DNA of 64,000 nucleotides. It comes from Paraburkholderia sp. BL23I1N1. Its GTDB lineage: Bacteria > Pseudomonadota > Gammaproteobacteria > Burkholderiales > Burkholderiaceae. The notes beneath the pieces were generated by a model that was not told the DNA's origin, searched no databases, and saw only the letters and a program-made list of their open reading frames with translations. Positions within the stretch are counted from its first letter, which is position 1, and each line of letters begins with the position of its first letter. Where the stretch lies: NCBI RefSeq assembly GCF_003610295.1, contig NZ_RAPV01000001.1:496001-560000 (forward strand), in the 5' to 3' direction. Positions 36,790-45,939 of this stretch are shown here, piece after piece. A program made the translations under genes and the position numbers.

Positions 36790-38025
36790 TCAACTTACCG
36801 CTTCATACTCCCCGATGTAACGCGCGCGCGGCCGGATCAGCCGGCCGTCGCGCGTTTGTTCCATGGCATGGGCAATCCAGCCCACGACCCGGCCGAGCGC
36901 GAACAGCGTGAATGCGGCGCCGGCCGGCAGGCCGAGTACCCGTTCGATGGCCGCGAGCGCGAAGTCGACGTTCGGCTCAGTGCCGGTCGTGTCGCGCACC
37001 GTGCGCGCGAGCGCCTCGACTTCGCCTAACGGCGAGCGGGCCGGCGCGCAGCCCGCAAGCATCCCGAGCAGCAGCCGCGCGCGCGGATCGCCTTCCGGAT
37101 ACAGCGGATGGCCGAAACCCGACAGCACCGGCCTATGCGCGCCGTGTTCGTGGCGCGCGAGCCGGTTCGCCAGATAGCGATCGAGGTCGGGGGCGCGCGA
37201 CGCTTCATCGAGGAGCGCGGCAATGCGCACCGTTTCGCCACCATGCCGCGGCCCGGCCAACGCGGCCAGACCGCCCGCGACCGCGCCGAACAGGTGCGTT
37301 CCCGTCGACGTAATGCAGCGCACCGTGAAAGTCGACGCATTCAGTTCGTGATCCGCGCATGCCACCAAGGCCGCGCGCAGCAGCCCTGCCTGCTGACGGT
37401 TGCGCACGTTCCACGCCGAAGCCAACTGCTTGTGCAGCAGTTCGTTCGACGGCGCCGCCGAGACCATCGCCGCTGCCAGCAATCGCATGACCGCGCAGGC
37501 GGTATCGAGTTGCGTATCGCGCCCGAGCGCCCATACGCGCGGCATTTGCGCCGCGGCGGCCGGCAACAGCACGAGCGCGCGATCGAGCGGCGTGCTGTCG
37601 CTCCAGAGCTTGAGCCATGCCGCCCACTGAGCGGCAGCGATTGGCACCAGCGGGGCCTCGGCGATACGCCTCGCACTGCATTCCCACAGCAACGCCGCGA
37701 CGTCCTCAAGTGATGCCGTTCGCGCCAGTTCCATGGCGTCGTGCCCGCGATACGACAGGTGGCCGTCGGCCACCAGCGTGATCGACGATTCGAGCACCGG
37801 CACGCCCCAATCCAGCACCTTTTGCGCGACCTTGCCGGCGCGCTTGCCGTCTTCCTTGCGCCGCGCGAGCCGCCGCACTTCGCCCGCGTCGTAGAGCCGA
37901 TGCTTGCCGTGCGCATCCGGCGATGAGCTCAGCATGCCACGGCTGACATACGCATACAGGGTCGGCAGGCTGATGCCGAGCGTGGCGGCGGCTTCGGCGG
38001 CGGTCAGGGAATGGGAGGGTGGCAT
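36790..38025 (-). CDS. Helix-turn-helix / citrate synthase fusion protein
   Basis: The 411-residue protein has an N-terminal helix-turn-helix of MerR type at residues 7-55 (LTAAEAAATLGISLPTLYAYVSRGMLSSS, then GKHRLYDAGEVRRLARRKED), followed by a citrate synthase domain. The catalytic residues are kept: His226 (ADHELNAST), His261 (GPRHGGE) and Asp354 (EPNVDFAL). The FGHPLYPEGDPRA loop has Pro where E. coli has Arg (GHRVYK). It could be an enzyme, a regulator sensing acyl-CoA or oxaloacetate, or both. It is divergent from a CoA transferase across a 132-base gap packed with palindromes, which fits autoregulation. Confidence 0.85.
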   Translation of the reverse strand: MPPSHSLTAAEAAATLGISLPTLYAYVSRGMLSSSPDAHGKHRLYDAGEVRRLARRKEDGKRAGKVAQKVLDWGVPVLESSITLVADGHLSYRGHDAMELARTASLEDVAALLWECSARRIAEAPLVPIAAAQWAAWLKLWSDSTPLDRALVLLPAAAAQMPRVWALGRDTQLDTACAVMRLLAAAMVSAAPSNELLHKQLASAWNVRNRQQAGLLRAALVACADHELNASTFTVRCITSTGTHLFGAVAGGLAALAGPRHGGETVRIAALLDEASRAPDLDRYLANRLARHEHGAHRPVLSGFGHPLYPEGDPRARLLLGMLAGCAPARSPLGEVEALARTVRDTTGTEPNVDFALAAIERVLGLPAGAAFTLFALGRVVGWIAHAMEQTRDGRLIRPRARYIGEYEAVS

Positions 38026-38047
38026 GGAAACGTGTGGAAACCGAAGA

Positions 38048-38084
38048 AATCAATATATATTGATTATCATAATCAAGATTGATT
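38048..38084. promoter_or_regulatory. Nested palindromic operator candidate
   Basis: Three overlapping palindromes occupy 37 bases: a perfect 18-mer AATCAATATATATTGATT (38048-38065), TGATTATCATAATCA (38061-38075, one central base) and AATCAA-GA-TTGATT (38071-38084). They share AATCAA/TTGATT half-sites, the look of a tandem operator for a dimeric DNA-binding protein. Confidence 0.6.
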
Positions 38085-38157
38085 GCGGCAAGGCGAAATT
38101 CTAGACTCGGTTCACTTTCTTCCTGTTCTGACTTTCGACACGCGCAACCCGAACGAG

Positions 38158-39567
38158 ATGAACGACATGAACACCATGACGCCTGAACTCGCGCTCAACC
38201 ATATCTGGACAACAGCGGGATGCGACCCGACTGCGCTGAGGTCCGTTTCGCTTGCCGGCACTGATCCGGGCTTGCCGTCGGTCTATCGGGTCGGCACGTT
38301 GGCCTCGGCGACCATCGCCGCGACTGGTCTTGCGGCTGCCGAATACCATCGCTTGCGCACGGGGCGCCGCCAACGCGTCACGGTGGAGATGCGGCGCGCG
38401 CTCACCTCGTTTCGCAGCGAGCGCTATCTGCGCATCGACGAGGGGCCGCCGCCCGCCTTGCGTGATCCGGTGATGGGCTTTTACGCGACGCGGGACGATC
38501 GCTGGATTCAACTGCACACGAACTTTCCGCATCATCTTGCAGGGGTGTTGAAGGTGCTTGGCTGCGCGAACGATCGCGCGGCGGTGGCCGAGGCGATTCG
38601 CGGCTGGGATGGCGCGACGCTTGACCAGACGCTGGCCGACGCCGGTTTGTGCGCCGCCCTGATTCGCTCGCCCGACGAGTGGGCCGCGCTCGATCAGGCG
38701 AAAGCAGTTGCGGGCCTGCCGTTGTTCGAGATCGAGCGCATCGGCGACGCGCCGGTCGAGCCGCCGCGCCGGGACGGTGCCGAGCGGCCGCTGGGGGGGG
38801 TGCGGGTGCTCGACTTGTCGCGGATCATTGCCGGGCCGGTGGCAGGGCGCGCGCTCGCGCAGCATGGCGCCGAGGTGTTGCTGGTCAACGGTCCGCACTT
38901 GCCGAACATTGCGCCGCTCGTGATCGACAACGGGCGCGGCAAGCGCTCGGCTGTCGTCGATTTGCGCGATGCCGCCGGACAGGACACGTTACGTGGACTC
39001 GCCGACGGTGCCGATGTATTTTTACAGGCGTATCGGCCGGGGGCTCTGTCGGCACGCGGGTTTGGTCCTGAGGATCTGGCGCGGGTGGGTCCGGGGATCG
39101 TCTATGTGTCGGTTTGCGCCTATGGGCACACGGGACCTTGGGCCGGGCGGCGCGGTTTCGATAGCCTGGTGCAGTCGGCGAGCGGGATTGCTTTTACTGA
39201 GCGCGAGGCAGCAGGGTGGGTCGAGCCGAAGCATTTACCTTGTCAGGCGTTGGATCACGCGACGGGCTATCTGGCTGCTTTCGGTGCGATGGCCGCATTG
39301 GCGCGGCGAGCCACCGAAGGCGGGAGCTGGCACGTGAGGGTGTCGCTCGCGCAGACCGGGCGGTGGTTGCAGTCGTTTGGATTGCTTGCCGACGGCTGGA
39401 AGGCGCCCGATGTTTCGATCGACGACGTGCGGGATTGCCTTGCGACTGTGGAGTCCGGATTCGGGCGCGTTCTCGGGGTGCTACCGGCCGAGCGTCTGGA
39501 TGAGACGCCTGCCTATTTTGAGTTGCCGCCGGCTCGGATCGGGACACACGAGGCGAAATGGGTGTGA
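38158..39567 (+). CDS. CaiB/BaiF family CoA transferase
   Basis: The 469-residue protein is a class III CoA transferase. Two family halves are recognisable: the linker SVSLAGTDPGLPSVYRVGTLASATI region and the second half with RVLDLSRIIAGPVAGRALAQHGAEVLLVNGPHLPN. The catalytic aspartate is in the RRGFDSLVQSASGIA segment, matching the family FD motif. It moves CoA between carboxylic acids; the acid is unknown. It is divergent from the HTH-citrate synthase gene, so the two may form an acyl-CoA unit under shared control. ATG 38158 is chosen; ATG 38167 is close by. Confidence 0.83.
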   Translation: MNDMNTMTPELALNHIWTTAGCDPTALRSVSLAGTDPGLPSVYRVGTLASATIAATGLAAAEYHRLRTGRRQRVTVEMRRALTSFRSERYLRIDEGPPPALRDPVMGFYATRDDRWIQLHTNFPHHLAGVLKVLGCANDRAAVAEAIRGWDGATLDQTLADAGLCAALIRSPDEWAALDQAKAVAGLPLFEIERIGDAPVEPPRRDGAERPLGGVRVLDLSRIIAGPVAGRALAQHGAEVLLVNGPHLPNIAPLVIDNGRGKRSAVVDLRDAAGQDTLRGLADGADVFLQAYRPGALSARGFGPEDLARVGPGIVYVSVCAYGHTGPWAGRRGFDSLVQSASGIAFTEREAAGWVEPKHLPCQALDHATGYLAAFGAMAALARRATEGGSWHVRVSLAQTGRWLQSFGLLADGWKAPDVSIDDVRDCLATVESGFGRVLGVLPAERLDETPAYFELPPARIGTHEAKWV

Positions 39568-39652
39568 AGCGTGTTTGCCCGCACGGCGTCGGGTCGCTTG
39601 CGTACGGCGCCTCTTCGCAGAAGCAGCGAAAAGGCGCCGCGTGGGCGGAAAA

Positions 39653-40399
39653 CTACTTCCTCAACTCCGCCACAAAATCGTAGTAATCGTTCCGGCAGTA
39701 GGTATCGGTCAGCTCGATCGCCCGCTGATCCGCCGTATACCCCACGCGCGTGATCAGCAACAGCGCGTCGTTATGCGCAATGCTCATTTGCTGCGCGATT
39801 TCTTCATTCGCGTTCACCGCACGAAAATGCTGCAGCGCGCGGACGATCGTCAGTCCGCGATTTTCCAGGTACGTGTACAACGAATCGCCAATTGCCTGCG
39901 GATCGGGAATCACCGCGGCAGGGAAGGTGGAATTCTCGACAGCCATCACGATGCCGTCGGCGAGGCGCAAGCGGCGCAGCCGGGTCACGGCCGCCGCCGG
40001 CGATAAACCCAGTTGAATCACCTCGTCGCGGTTGGCCGGCGAAATTTCTCGCGACAACCACTTCGAACTCGGCGTAAAACCGCGTCGCCGCAACATTTCA
40101 CTGAAACTCGACAGACGCGACAGCGGATCTTCATAACGCGGCGTGATGAAGCTGCCCGCGCCCTGAGTGCGGCGGATCAATCCCTGTTCGACCAGCAGGG
40201 CAATGGCCTTGCGCGAAGTGATCCGCGACACGCCGAGCGCTTCGGACAGTACACGCTCGGAGGGCAGCGCCTCGCCCGCGTTCCAGCGGTTTTCGTGAAT
40301 CGCACTGCCGAGCTTGCGAGCGAGTTGCAGGTATAACGGCGTGTCGTTTTCCGGGTCCGGGCGCAGGTCGCGCCAGCGGTCTTCCGAGGCAGAGGTCAT
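39653..40399 (-). CDS. GntR/HutC-type transcriptional regulator
   Basis: The 248-residue regulator has an N-terminal winged helix (NDTPLYLQLARKLGSAIHENRWNAGEALPSERVLSEALGVSRITSRKAIALLVEQGLI) and a UTRA effector-binding domain (LLSPAAAVTRLRRLRLADGIVMAVENSTFP) like HutC/NagR proteins. Effectors of this group are sugar phosphates or amino acid derivatives. No obvious target genes are adjacent: the CoA transferase lies downstream convergently and the aldo/keto reductase diverges from it. ATG 40399 begins the family domain. Confidence 0.85.
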   Translation of the reverse strand: MTSASEDRWRDLRPDPENDTPLYLQLARKLGSAIHENRWNAGEALPSERVLSEALGVSRITSRKAIALLVEQGLIRRTQGAGSFITPRYEDPLSRLSSFSEMLRRRGFTPSSKWLSREISPANRDEVIQLGLSPAAAVTRLRRLRLADGIVMAVENSTFPAAVIPDPQAIGDSLYTYLENRGLTIVRALQHFRAVNANEEIAQQMSIAHNDALLLITRVGYTADQRAIELTDTYCRNDYYDFVAELRK

Positions 40400-40635
40400 G
40401 GGGCTTACGCAAGAAGGGCAAGCGGCAATTCTATGACATCGGCGCGCTCCGTTATAGCGGGCTTTTGCCTGGGACCCGATCCGATGCCCGGGCAACCGCT
40501 AAACTCGTCCTTGAGATTTCCGTAGCGTGCGCCACGCGTTCGCCCGCGCCGCCGCGTCGACGTACTCGTATGACCTTACGTGCATTTCAATCCGCTTAGC
40601 CACTTTTGCCACTTCAGCCACATCGAGGAGAAAGC

Positions 40636-41481
40636 ATGACGACCGATATCGCAAGCGTAAGCCTGCCCGACGGCGAGCGTATTCCGAAACTGGGGCAGGG
40701 CACCTGGGAGATGGGCGAGCATCCGGCGCGCCGCGCCGCGGAAATCGCCGCGTTGCGTTGTGGCATCGAATTGGGCATGACGCTGATCGATACGGCGGAA
40801 ATGTACGGCGACGGCGCCACCGAATCGCTCCTGAGCGAAGCGCTGGCGGGGCTGCGCGATCAGGTATTTCTCGTCAGCAAGGTGTATCCGCATAACGCGA
40901 GCCGGCGCGGCGTGATCGCGGCCTGCGAACAGAGCCTCAAGCGCCTGAAAACGGATCGGCTCGATCTGTATCTGCTGCACTGGCGCGGCTCGGTGCCGCT
41001 CGCGGAAACCGTCGAGGCATTCGAGGCATTGCGCAGCGCGGGCAAGATTCGCCACTGGGGCGTCAGCAACTTCGATACGGACGATATGGAAGAACTCGTC
41101 GCCACGCCCGGCGGTGAGGCGTGCGCCACCAATCAGATTCTCTACAACGTCGCGCGCCGAGGATCGGAATTCGACCTGCTGCCATGGCTCGCCGAGCGCA
41201 AGATGCCGGCGATGGCATACAGCCCGGTCGATCACGCGCGCTTGCCGAAGCGCTCCCCGCTCGACGATATCGCCGACGCCCGCGGTGTGTCGGTGTTTCA
41301 GGTGGCGCTCGCGTGGGTGCTGCAAGAACCCGGCGTGTTCGCGATTCCGAAAGCGGGCCGCGTCGAGCATGTGCGCGACAACCATCGGGCGTTGCAATTG
41401 CAGCTTGACGCTCAGGAACTCGCTGCCATCGACACCCATTTCAAACCGCCACGCAGCAAGCGGCCGCTCGAAATGCTGTAA
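40636..41481 (+). CDS. Aldo/keto reductase
   Basis: The 281-residue TIM-barrel oxidoreductase has the full catalytic tetrad: Asp in TLIDTAEMYGDG, Tyr in the same segment, Lys in VFLVSKVYPHN, and His in DLYLLHWRG. NADPH-binding elements are AIPKAGRVEHVRDN at the C-terminal end. The substrate is not predictable. A GAGGAGAAAG site precedes ATG 40636. It is divergent from the GntR gene, which may control it. Confidence 0.88.
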   Translation: MTTDIASVSLPDGERIPKLGQGTWEMGEHPARRAAEIAALRCGIELGMTLIDTAEMYGDGATESLLSEALAGLRDQVFLVSKVYPHNASRRGVIAACEQSLKRLKTDRLDLYLLHWRGSVPLAETVEAFEALRSAGKIRHWGVSNFDTDDMEELVATPGGEACATNQILYNVARRGSEFDLLPWLAERKMPAMAYSPVDHARLPKRSPLDDIADARGVSVFQVALAWVLQEPGVFAIPKAGRVEHVRDNHRALQLQLDAQELAAIDTHFKPPRSKRPLEML

Positions 41482-41563
41482 GCGCCGTGGCGGCCGTTAG
41501 CGAAGTGCAACTGGCCTTGCGGTCGGCGCGCGTGCGCCGCCGCGGCCCGCTGCGCCGGAATCA

Positions 41564-42058
41564 TCAATTGCAACCGTGGTGCATGTGCACCGAACCCAGA
41601 ACGGCGACTTCAGCCGGCGTGTGCTTGAGCGAGTCTTCGTTGACCTGGGCCGCGTCGGCGACGAATTCATCGACGATCGACGACACCTGCGTATTGCGCA
41701 AACACAGCGACACCCGCTGCGTTTCGTTGGGCGGCAGCGACGCGCGCTGACCGAGGAACAGCACACCGTACTGATAGCCGTGGATGATGCCGCGGATCGC
41801 GCCGACGCATTGACCTTGCGCGACGTTGTCGTTTTTCTTTTTGCAGGTTTGCGCGAGTGAATAGGCGGAGAAGGTGGGATCGACGGGCGGCGCGGCTTGC
41901 GACATGGTTTGTGGTTGCGGCTGGGCCGTCGCAGCAGGGTTTTGCGCTGATGTTTGCGCCGGGGTTTGCGCATGAGCGAGCGATGCGAGGCCCAGCGCGG
42001 CGACCATCAGCAGGCCGGTGGCCGTGCGCGCCATGGTGTGGGGGACGTTTCGTTGCAT
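41564..42058 (-). CDS. Exported Rap1a/Tai-like protein
   Basis: The 164-residue frame has a signal peptide (hydrophobic stretch at about 16-30, cleavage after AHAQ). The mature part contains QTCKKKNDNVAQGQCVGAIRGIIHGYQYGVL and VSLCLRNTQVSSIVDEFVADAAQ, the cysteine pattern and helix of the Rap1a/Tai immunity-like family. Classic members neutralise type VI effectors, but no effector gene is nearby, so the role is uncertain. ATG 42058 gives a signal with eight extra N-terminal residues; ATG 42034 is an alternative. Confidence 0.6.
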   Translation of the reverse strand: MQRNVPHTMARTATGLLMVAALGLASLAHAQTPAQTSAQNPAATAQPQPQTMSQAAPPVDPTFSAYSLAQTCKKKNDNVAQGQCVGAIRGIIHGYQYGVLFLGQRASLPPNETQRVSLCLRNTQVSSIVDEFVADAAQVNEDSLKHTPAEVAVLGSVHMHHGCN

Positions 42059-42376
42059 GTTGTGGTGCCCTCATATCGAACGTTGAATCTGATATGAGGC
42101 AATCGCTTCGGTTTGGTTCCGGCCGCGCACGATGCGATCGATTGTTTGAGTTTTAACCGTGCGCGAGAGCTGCTGGTCAGCGGTTCGCGGCGATGCGTGC
42201 TTTTTTTTGCCGGACCGCCTGAGAGTGCCGCCGACGCGAACCGGCTTCGGGTGGTGACGCTCGACCGGGGGATCGAGCCGTCACCGCCGATGCCGGGGGA
42301 CTGCGGACGGATACCGAAGTATGCCGTTAGCGACGGGTAGGGCGCGGGGGCCCCCTACCCGGGAAGCAGGCGACTG
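42059..42376 (-). other. Intergenic region with hairpin near the GGGSS-repeat gene
   Basis: This 318-base stretch has no gene. At 42334-42361 a hairpin CGGGTAGGG/CCCTACCCG lies after the stop of the repeat gene and could terminate it, though there is no clear T run. Confidence 0.45.
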
Positions 42377-43357
42377 CTAGTGCCCGTTTCCTCCGCCATT
42401 GCCACCACCGTTACCGCCGCTACCCTTGCCTCCGTGACCGCCGCCGAAGCCTCCGCCAAAGCCGCCGCCGAACCCGCCACCGAAGCCACCGCCAAAGCCA
42501 CCGCCGCTACCAGGGCCGCCTCCTTTTCCACCGCCAGGGCCGCCGCCGGGACCACCACCGCAACCGCAGCCGCCGCTCCCGCTGCTTCCACCGCCGCTGC
42601 TGCCACCGCCGCTGCTGCCACCGCCGCTGCTGCCACCGCCGCTGCTGCCACCGCCGCTGCTGCCACCGCCGCTGCTGCCACCGCCGCTGCTGCCACCGCC
42701 GCTGCTGCCACCGCCGCTGCTGCCACCGCCGCTGCTGCCACCGCCGCTGCTGCCACCGCCGCTGCTGCCACCGCCGCTGCTGCCACCGCCGCCGCTGCTG
42801 CCACCGCCGCTGCTGCCACCGCCGCTGCTGCCACCGCCGCTGCTGCCACCGCCGCTGCTTCCACCACCGTTGCTTCCACCACCGTTGCTTCCACCATTAC
42901 CCCTGCCGCCGCCACCGGCCGCACCCGAACCCGCTGCCCCACCGGAGCCGCCGGCACCATTACCGCTCACGCCCGCGCCACTGTTGCCCGCGCTCGCCGC
43001 GCCGTTGCCGTTGCCTCCGCGATGCTGCGTGCATCCGCCGACACTGGTGCTTGTGCAGTCGCGAGGACTGAACACCAAGGCTGCGTCGTCGGCGGCAGTC
43101 GGCTCGTCGGGCGCGGTGCCGGCTGTGACTGTGCCGGTTGCCACTGTGCCTGCTGCCGAACCCTCGTCCTGGCCGATTCGTGTCGCGCTGTGCGCGCCGC
43201 TCGCAGGCATTGGCGCATCGGCAAGCACCATCGATTTGGGGATCACAGCCGTCGATTCCGAGTACGCAACCTGGGTTACCAGCAAAGCCACGCCGGCCAC
43301 GATCGCCGCACTTCGTATAACCACGCAGTAGTACTGATTGAATTTTCTGGTTTTCAT
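42377..43357 (-). CDS. Secreted Gly/Ser-rich repeat protein (GGGSS)n
   Basis: The 326-residue protein begins with a signal peptide (hydrophobic stretch at 13-30, cleavage near AYS). About 130 unique residues follow, with three cysteines and Ser/Thr/Ala-rich sequence, then an array of about 18-19 copies of GGGSS and a Gly-rich tail (GGGFGGGFGGGFGGG) ending in GNGH. It looks like a flexible exported adhesin or matrix-like protein; no family is recognised. GGGAGAG precedes ATG 43357. The repeat in DNA is 15 bases long, listed separately. Confidence 0.7.
   Translation of the reverse strand: MKTRKFNQYYCVVIRSAAIVAGVALLVTQVAYSESTAVIPKSMVLADAPMPASGAHSATRIGQDEGSAAGTVATGTVTAGTAPDEPTAADDAALVFSPRDCTSTSVGGCTQHRGGNGNGAASAGNSGAGVSGNGAGGSGGAAGSGAAGGGGRGNGGSNGGGSNGGGSSGGGSSGGGSSGGGSSGGGSSGGGGSSGGGSSGGGSSGGGSSGGGSSGGGSSGGGSSGGGSSGGGSSGGGSSGGGSSGGGSSGGGSSGGGSSGSGGCGCGGGPGGGPGGGKGGGPGSGGGFGGGFGGGFGGGFGGGFGGGHGGKGSGGNGGGNGGGNGH
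42583..42872 (-). repeat. 15-base tandem repeat encoding GGGSS
   Basis: The plus strand reads CCGCTGCTGCCACCG over and over. Three consecutive 60-base blocks (42601-42780) are identical, giving 12 perfect units, with near-perfect units on either side and a single 3-base insertion near 42790. Copy number is likely to vary between strains. Confidence 0.9.
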
Positions 43358-43767
43358 CACGTCTCTCCCGAGGCGACGCCGACACCTCGCTGCCGTCATC
43401 TCCCACGCTGATACTCCGACGACGGGCCTGTCTGAATGCGGGCCGCGTCGCCCCCCAGTCTGTTTGCGGATGCAAGTCAAACACCATCACTGTCTTCCCG
43501 GCTGCGTAGCCGGTGCGCTGACAGGCGCTTCAGGCGATACCGTCCGCGCGCTTCGTCATGGCGATTCGCTCAAGCTACGCTGTTTGACGTTCTCCCGATC
43601 TCTTTGGCTTCGAATGTCTGGACAGTACTTAGCGATATCCATGCCATTGCCCGCAAAGCCTTGCAGTGACGGGCGTCCAATAGGGGGGTGCGATACAGGC
43701 GAGAAAAAAAACGCATGAAAACGTTTCGACGATGAAACGCACGGCCGGAAAGCCGCGTTATTGCGCG
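43358..43767. other. Intergenic region, GGGSS-repeat gene / ABC operon
   Basis: This 410-base region is upstream of the repeat gene and downstream of the ABC operon. It should contain the promoter of the repeat gene. No terminator, gene or RNA is evident. Confidence 0.45.
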
Positions 43768-45939
43768 TTATTCGTTACGTGCGGCGTCTTCCGGCGCGTT
43801 TTCAGAACCGTCGCCGGAGGGTTTGGCGGCGTTGTCGCGCGAGACGGCTTGCAGCACGCGCAGTTCGTCGACGGGGATATGGCAGCGGATGCGATGCGCG
43901 GACGGCTGGGCACGATCGCCGCCGCCGACCTCGAGGAAGGGCGGGTCTTGCTGCTCGCAGATCGTGCCGAGCTTGCGCGGGCAGCGCGTATGAAACACGC
44001 AGCCGGACGGCGGCGATGACGCGCTCGGCAGATCGCCGGACAGACGGATGCGGGCTTTGCTGTCGTGCGTGTCGAGCGTAGGCACCGAAGATAGCAGCGC
44101 TTCGGTGTAGGGATGATGCGGGCCGTCGAAGACTGCGGTGGCCGGTCCGATCTCCAGCAGCCGGCCGAGGTACAGCACCGCGATGCGATCCGACAGATAG
44201 CGCACCACGTGCAGATCGTGCGAGATGAACACGTAGCTCACGCCGCGCTCGCGTTGCAGATCGGCGAGCAGGTTGAGAATCGCGGCCTGCACGGAGACGT
44301 CGAGCGCGGAAGTGGGCTCGTCGCAGACCACTACACGCGGCTCACCGGCAAACGCGCGCGCGATCGCCACGCGCTGTTTGAGTCCACCGGACAATTGACG
44401 CGTGCGCGAGCCGAGATAGCGCTCGGGCAAACGCACCGCCGCCGTCAAGGTGGCGAGCCGTTCGTCGATCGCGGGGCCGCGCAGCGCGGTGAGGCGCGAC
44501 AACGCACGGCCGATCAGGCGCTTTACCGAATGCGCGCGATTGAGTGCCGAGTCCGGATTCTGGAACACGATCTGCAGCGACTTGACCTGCTCGTCGTTGC
44601 GTCGCGTGACGCGCGCGGCGAGCGGCGTGCCGTCGAGTTCGAGCACGCTGCCCGCGTCTGGCGTGAGCAGGCCGAGCATCAGTTTCGCGAGCGTCGTCTT
44701 ACCGCTGCCGGACTCGCCGACGAGGCCAAGCGTTTCACCACTGGCGAGATCGATCGACACGTCGTCGACCGCGCGCAGCGGGGCGCCGGAGACGTGGAAT
44801 GTCTTCGAGAGTTTTTCCGCGCGTAGCACGAGAGCGGGGCGCTCGCCCTTAAGCAGGCCATTGCCATTCCGGGGCAATACTTCCGCAGTCGCGCGCGGCA
44901 GTTCGAATGCCCGTTCGTGATAATGGCAGCGCGACATCTGATCACCGTGCGCCGCGCTCACCCGATACGGCGGCGGTGCTTCACGGCGGCAGCGGTCGTC
45001 GGCGAGACGGCAACGGTCCGCGTAAATGCAGCCTTGCGTCACCGAGCCTGGCGAGGGCAGATGGCCCGCGATCGTATCGAGCCGTTCGGTGTCCTTGCTA
45101 CGCCCCGCGCTCGGCAAACAGCGCAGCAGTCCAACCGTATAGGGATGACGCGGCCGCGCGAACACGTCCTCGGTCGTGCCTTCCTCGACCAGCTTGCCGG
45201 CATACAGCACGCCGACGCGCTCGCACATCCGCCCGATCACCGCGAGGTTGTGGCTGATGAACAGCACGGCGGTACCGAGTTCTTCGCGCAGCTGCGCCAC
45301 CAGGTCGAGCACTTCGGCTTCGACGGTGGCGTCGAGCCCGGTGGTCGGTTCGTCGAGAATCAGCAAGGCCGGGTTCGAGGCAAGCGCCATGGCGATGACC
45401 ACGCGCTGCTGCATGCCGCCCGACAACTGATGCGGATAGCTGTCCATCACGCGCTCGGGTGAAGCGATGCGTACGCGCTGCAGTATCTCGACCGTGCGTT
45501 GCACGGCCTCGTCACGCGAGACACCGGCCGCTTCGAATGCTTCCGTGACTTGCCGCGCGATCGTCAGTGACGGATTCAGCGCGCGCCCCGGGTCCTGATA
45601 GACCATCGAAATCGCGTTCGCGCGCATCGTGCGCAACGCGTCGGCGTCGAGCTTCTGCACGTCCTGGCCGGCGATGATGATCTTGCCTGCCTTCACCTTG
45701 CCGTTGCGCGGTAAATAGCGCAGCGCCGCCATCGCGACCGTCGATTTGCCGCAGCCCGATTCGCCGACGAGGCCATACGCTTCGCCACGCCGCACGCGAA
45801 ACGAGACGTCCTGCAGCACTTCGCGATCACGTCCGCGCATCCGGTACGTGACCGTCAGTCCCACAACGGTCAGCGCATCCGTGCGATCGCTCTTCGATAC
45901 GTCGAAGGCGGGGAACGAGGAGGGCGGCGGGCCGTTCAT
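43768..45939 (-). CDS. Peptide-type ABC transporter ATPase, two-domain fusion
   Basis: The 723-residue protein contains two complete ABC ATPases in tandem, like DppD fused to DppF (GsiA/YliA layout). Domain 1: Walker A GESGCGKST, signature LSGGMQQR, Walker B LLILDEPTTG. Domain 2 (from about residue 350): Walker A GESGSGKTT, signature LSGGLKQR, Walker B VVVCDEPTSALD. Each domain ends with the Cys-containing oligopeptide C-terminal extension (CIYADRCRLADDRC and CVFHTRCPRKL). It drives uptake of di/oligopeptides or related compounds through the two following permeases. Its start overlaps the downstream permease stop by four bases. Confidence 0.92.
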   Translation of the reverse strand: MNGPPPSSFPAFDVSKSDRTDALTVVGLTVTYRMRGRDREVLQDVSFRVRRGEAYGLVGESGCGKSTVAMAALRYLPRNGKVKAGKIIIAGQDVQKLDADALRTMRANAISMVYQDPGRALNPSLTIARQVTEAFEAAGVSRDEAVQRTVEILQRVRIASPERVMDSYPHQLSGGMQQRVVIAMALASNPALLILDEPTTGLDATVEAEVLDLVAQLREELGTAVLFISHNLAVIGRMCERVGVLYAGKLVEEGTTEDVFARPRHPYTVGLLRCLPSAGRSKDTERLDTIAGHLPSPGSVTQGCIYADRCRLADDRCRREAPPPYRVSAAHGDQMSRCHYHERAFELPRATAEVLPRNGNGLLKGERPALVLRAEKLSKTFHVSGAPLRAVDDVSIDLASGETLGLVGESGSGKTTLAKLMLGLLTPDAGSVLELDGTPLAARVTRRNDEQVKSLQIVFQNPDSALNRAHSVKRLIGRALSRLTALRGPAIDERLATLTAAVRLPERYLGSRTRQLSGGLKQRVAIARAFAGEPRVVVCDEPTSALDVSVQAAILNLLADLQRERGVSYVFISHDLHVVRYLSDRIAVLYLGRLLEIGPATAVFDGPHHPYTEALLSSVPTLDTHDSKARIRLSGDLPSASSPPSGCVFHTRCPRKLGTICEQQDPPFLEVGGGDRAQPSAHRIRCHIPVDELRVLQAVSRDNAAKPSGDGSENAPEDAARNE

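Noticed and set aside
42583..42872. Possible CRISPR-like array
   Set aside because: The units are contiguous without spacers and are coding; no cas genes are nearby.
42380..43411. Ala-Thr and Val-Ala repeat proteins in other frames of the GGGSS gene
   Set aside because: They are translations of the same 15-base repeat in wrong frames; the minus-strand GGGSS frame has a signal peptide and ribosome-binding site.
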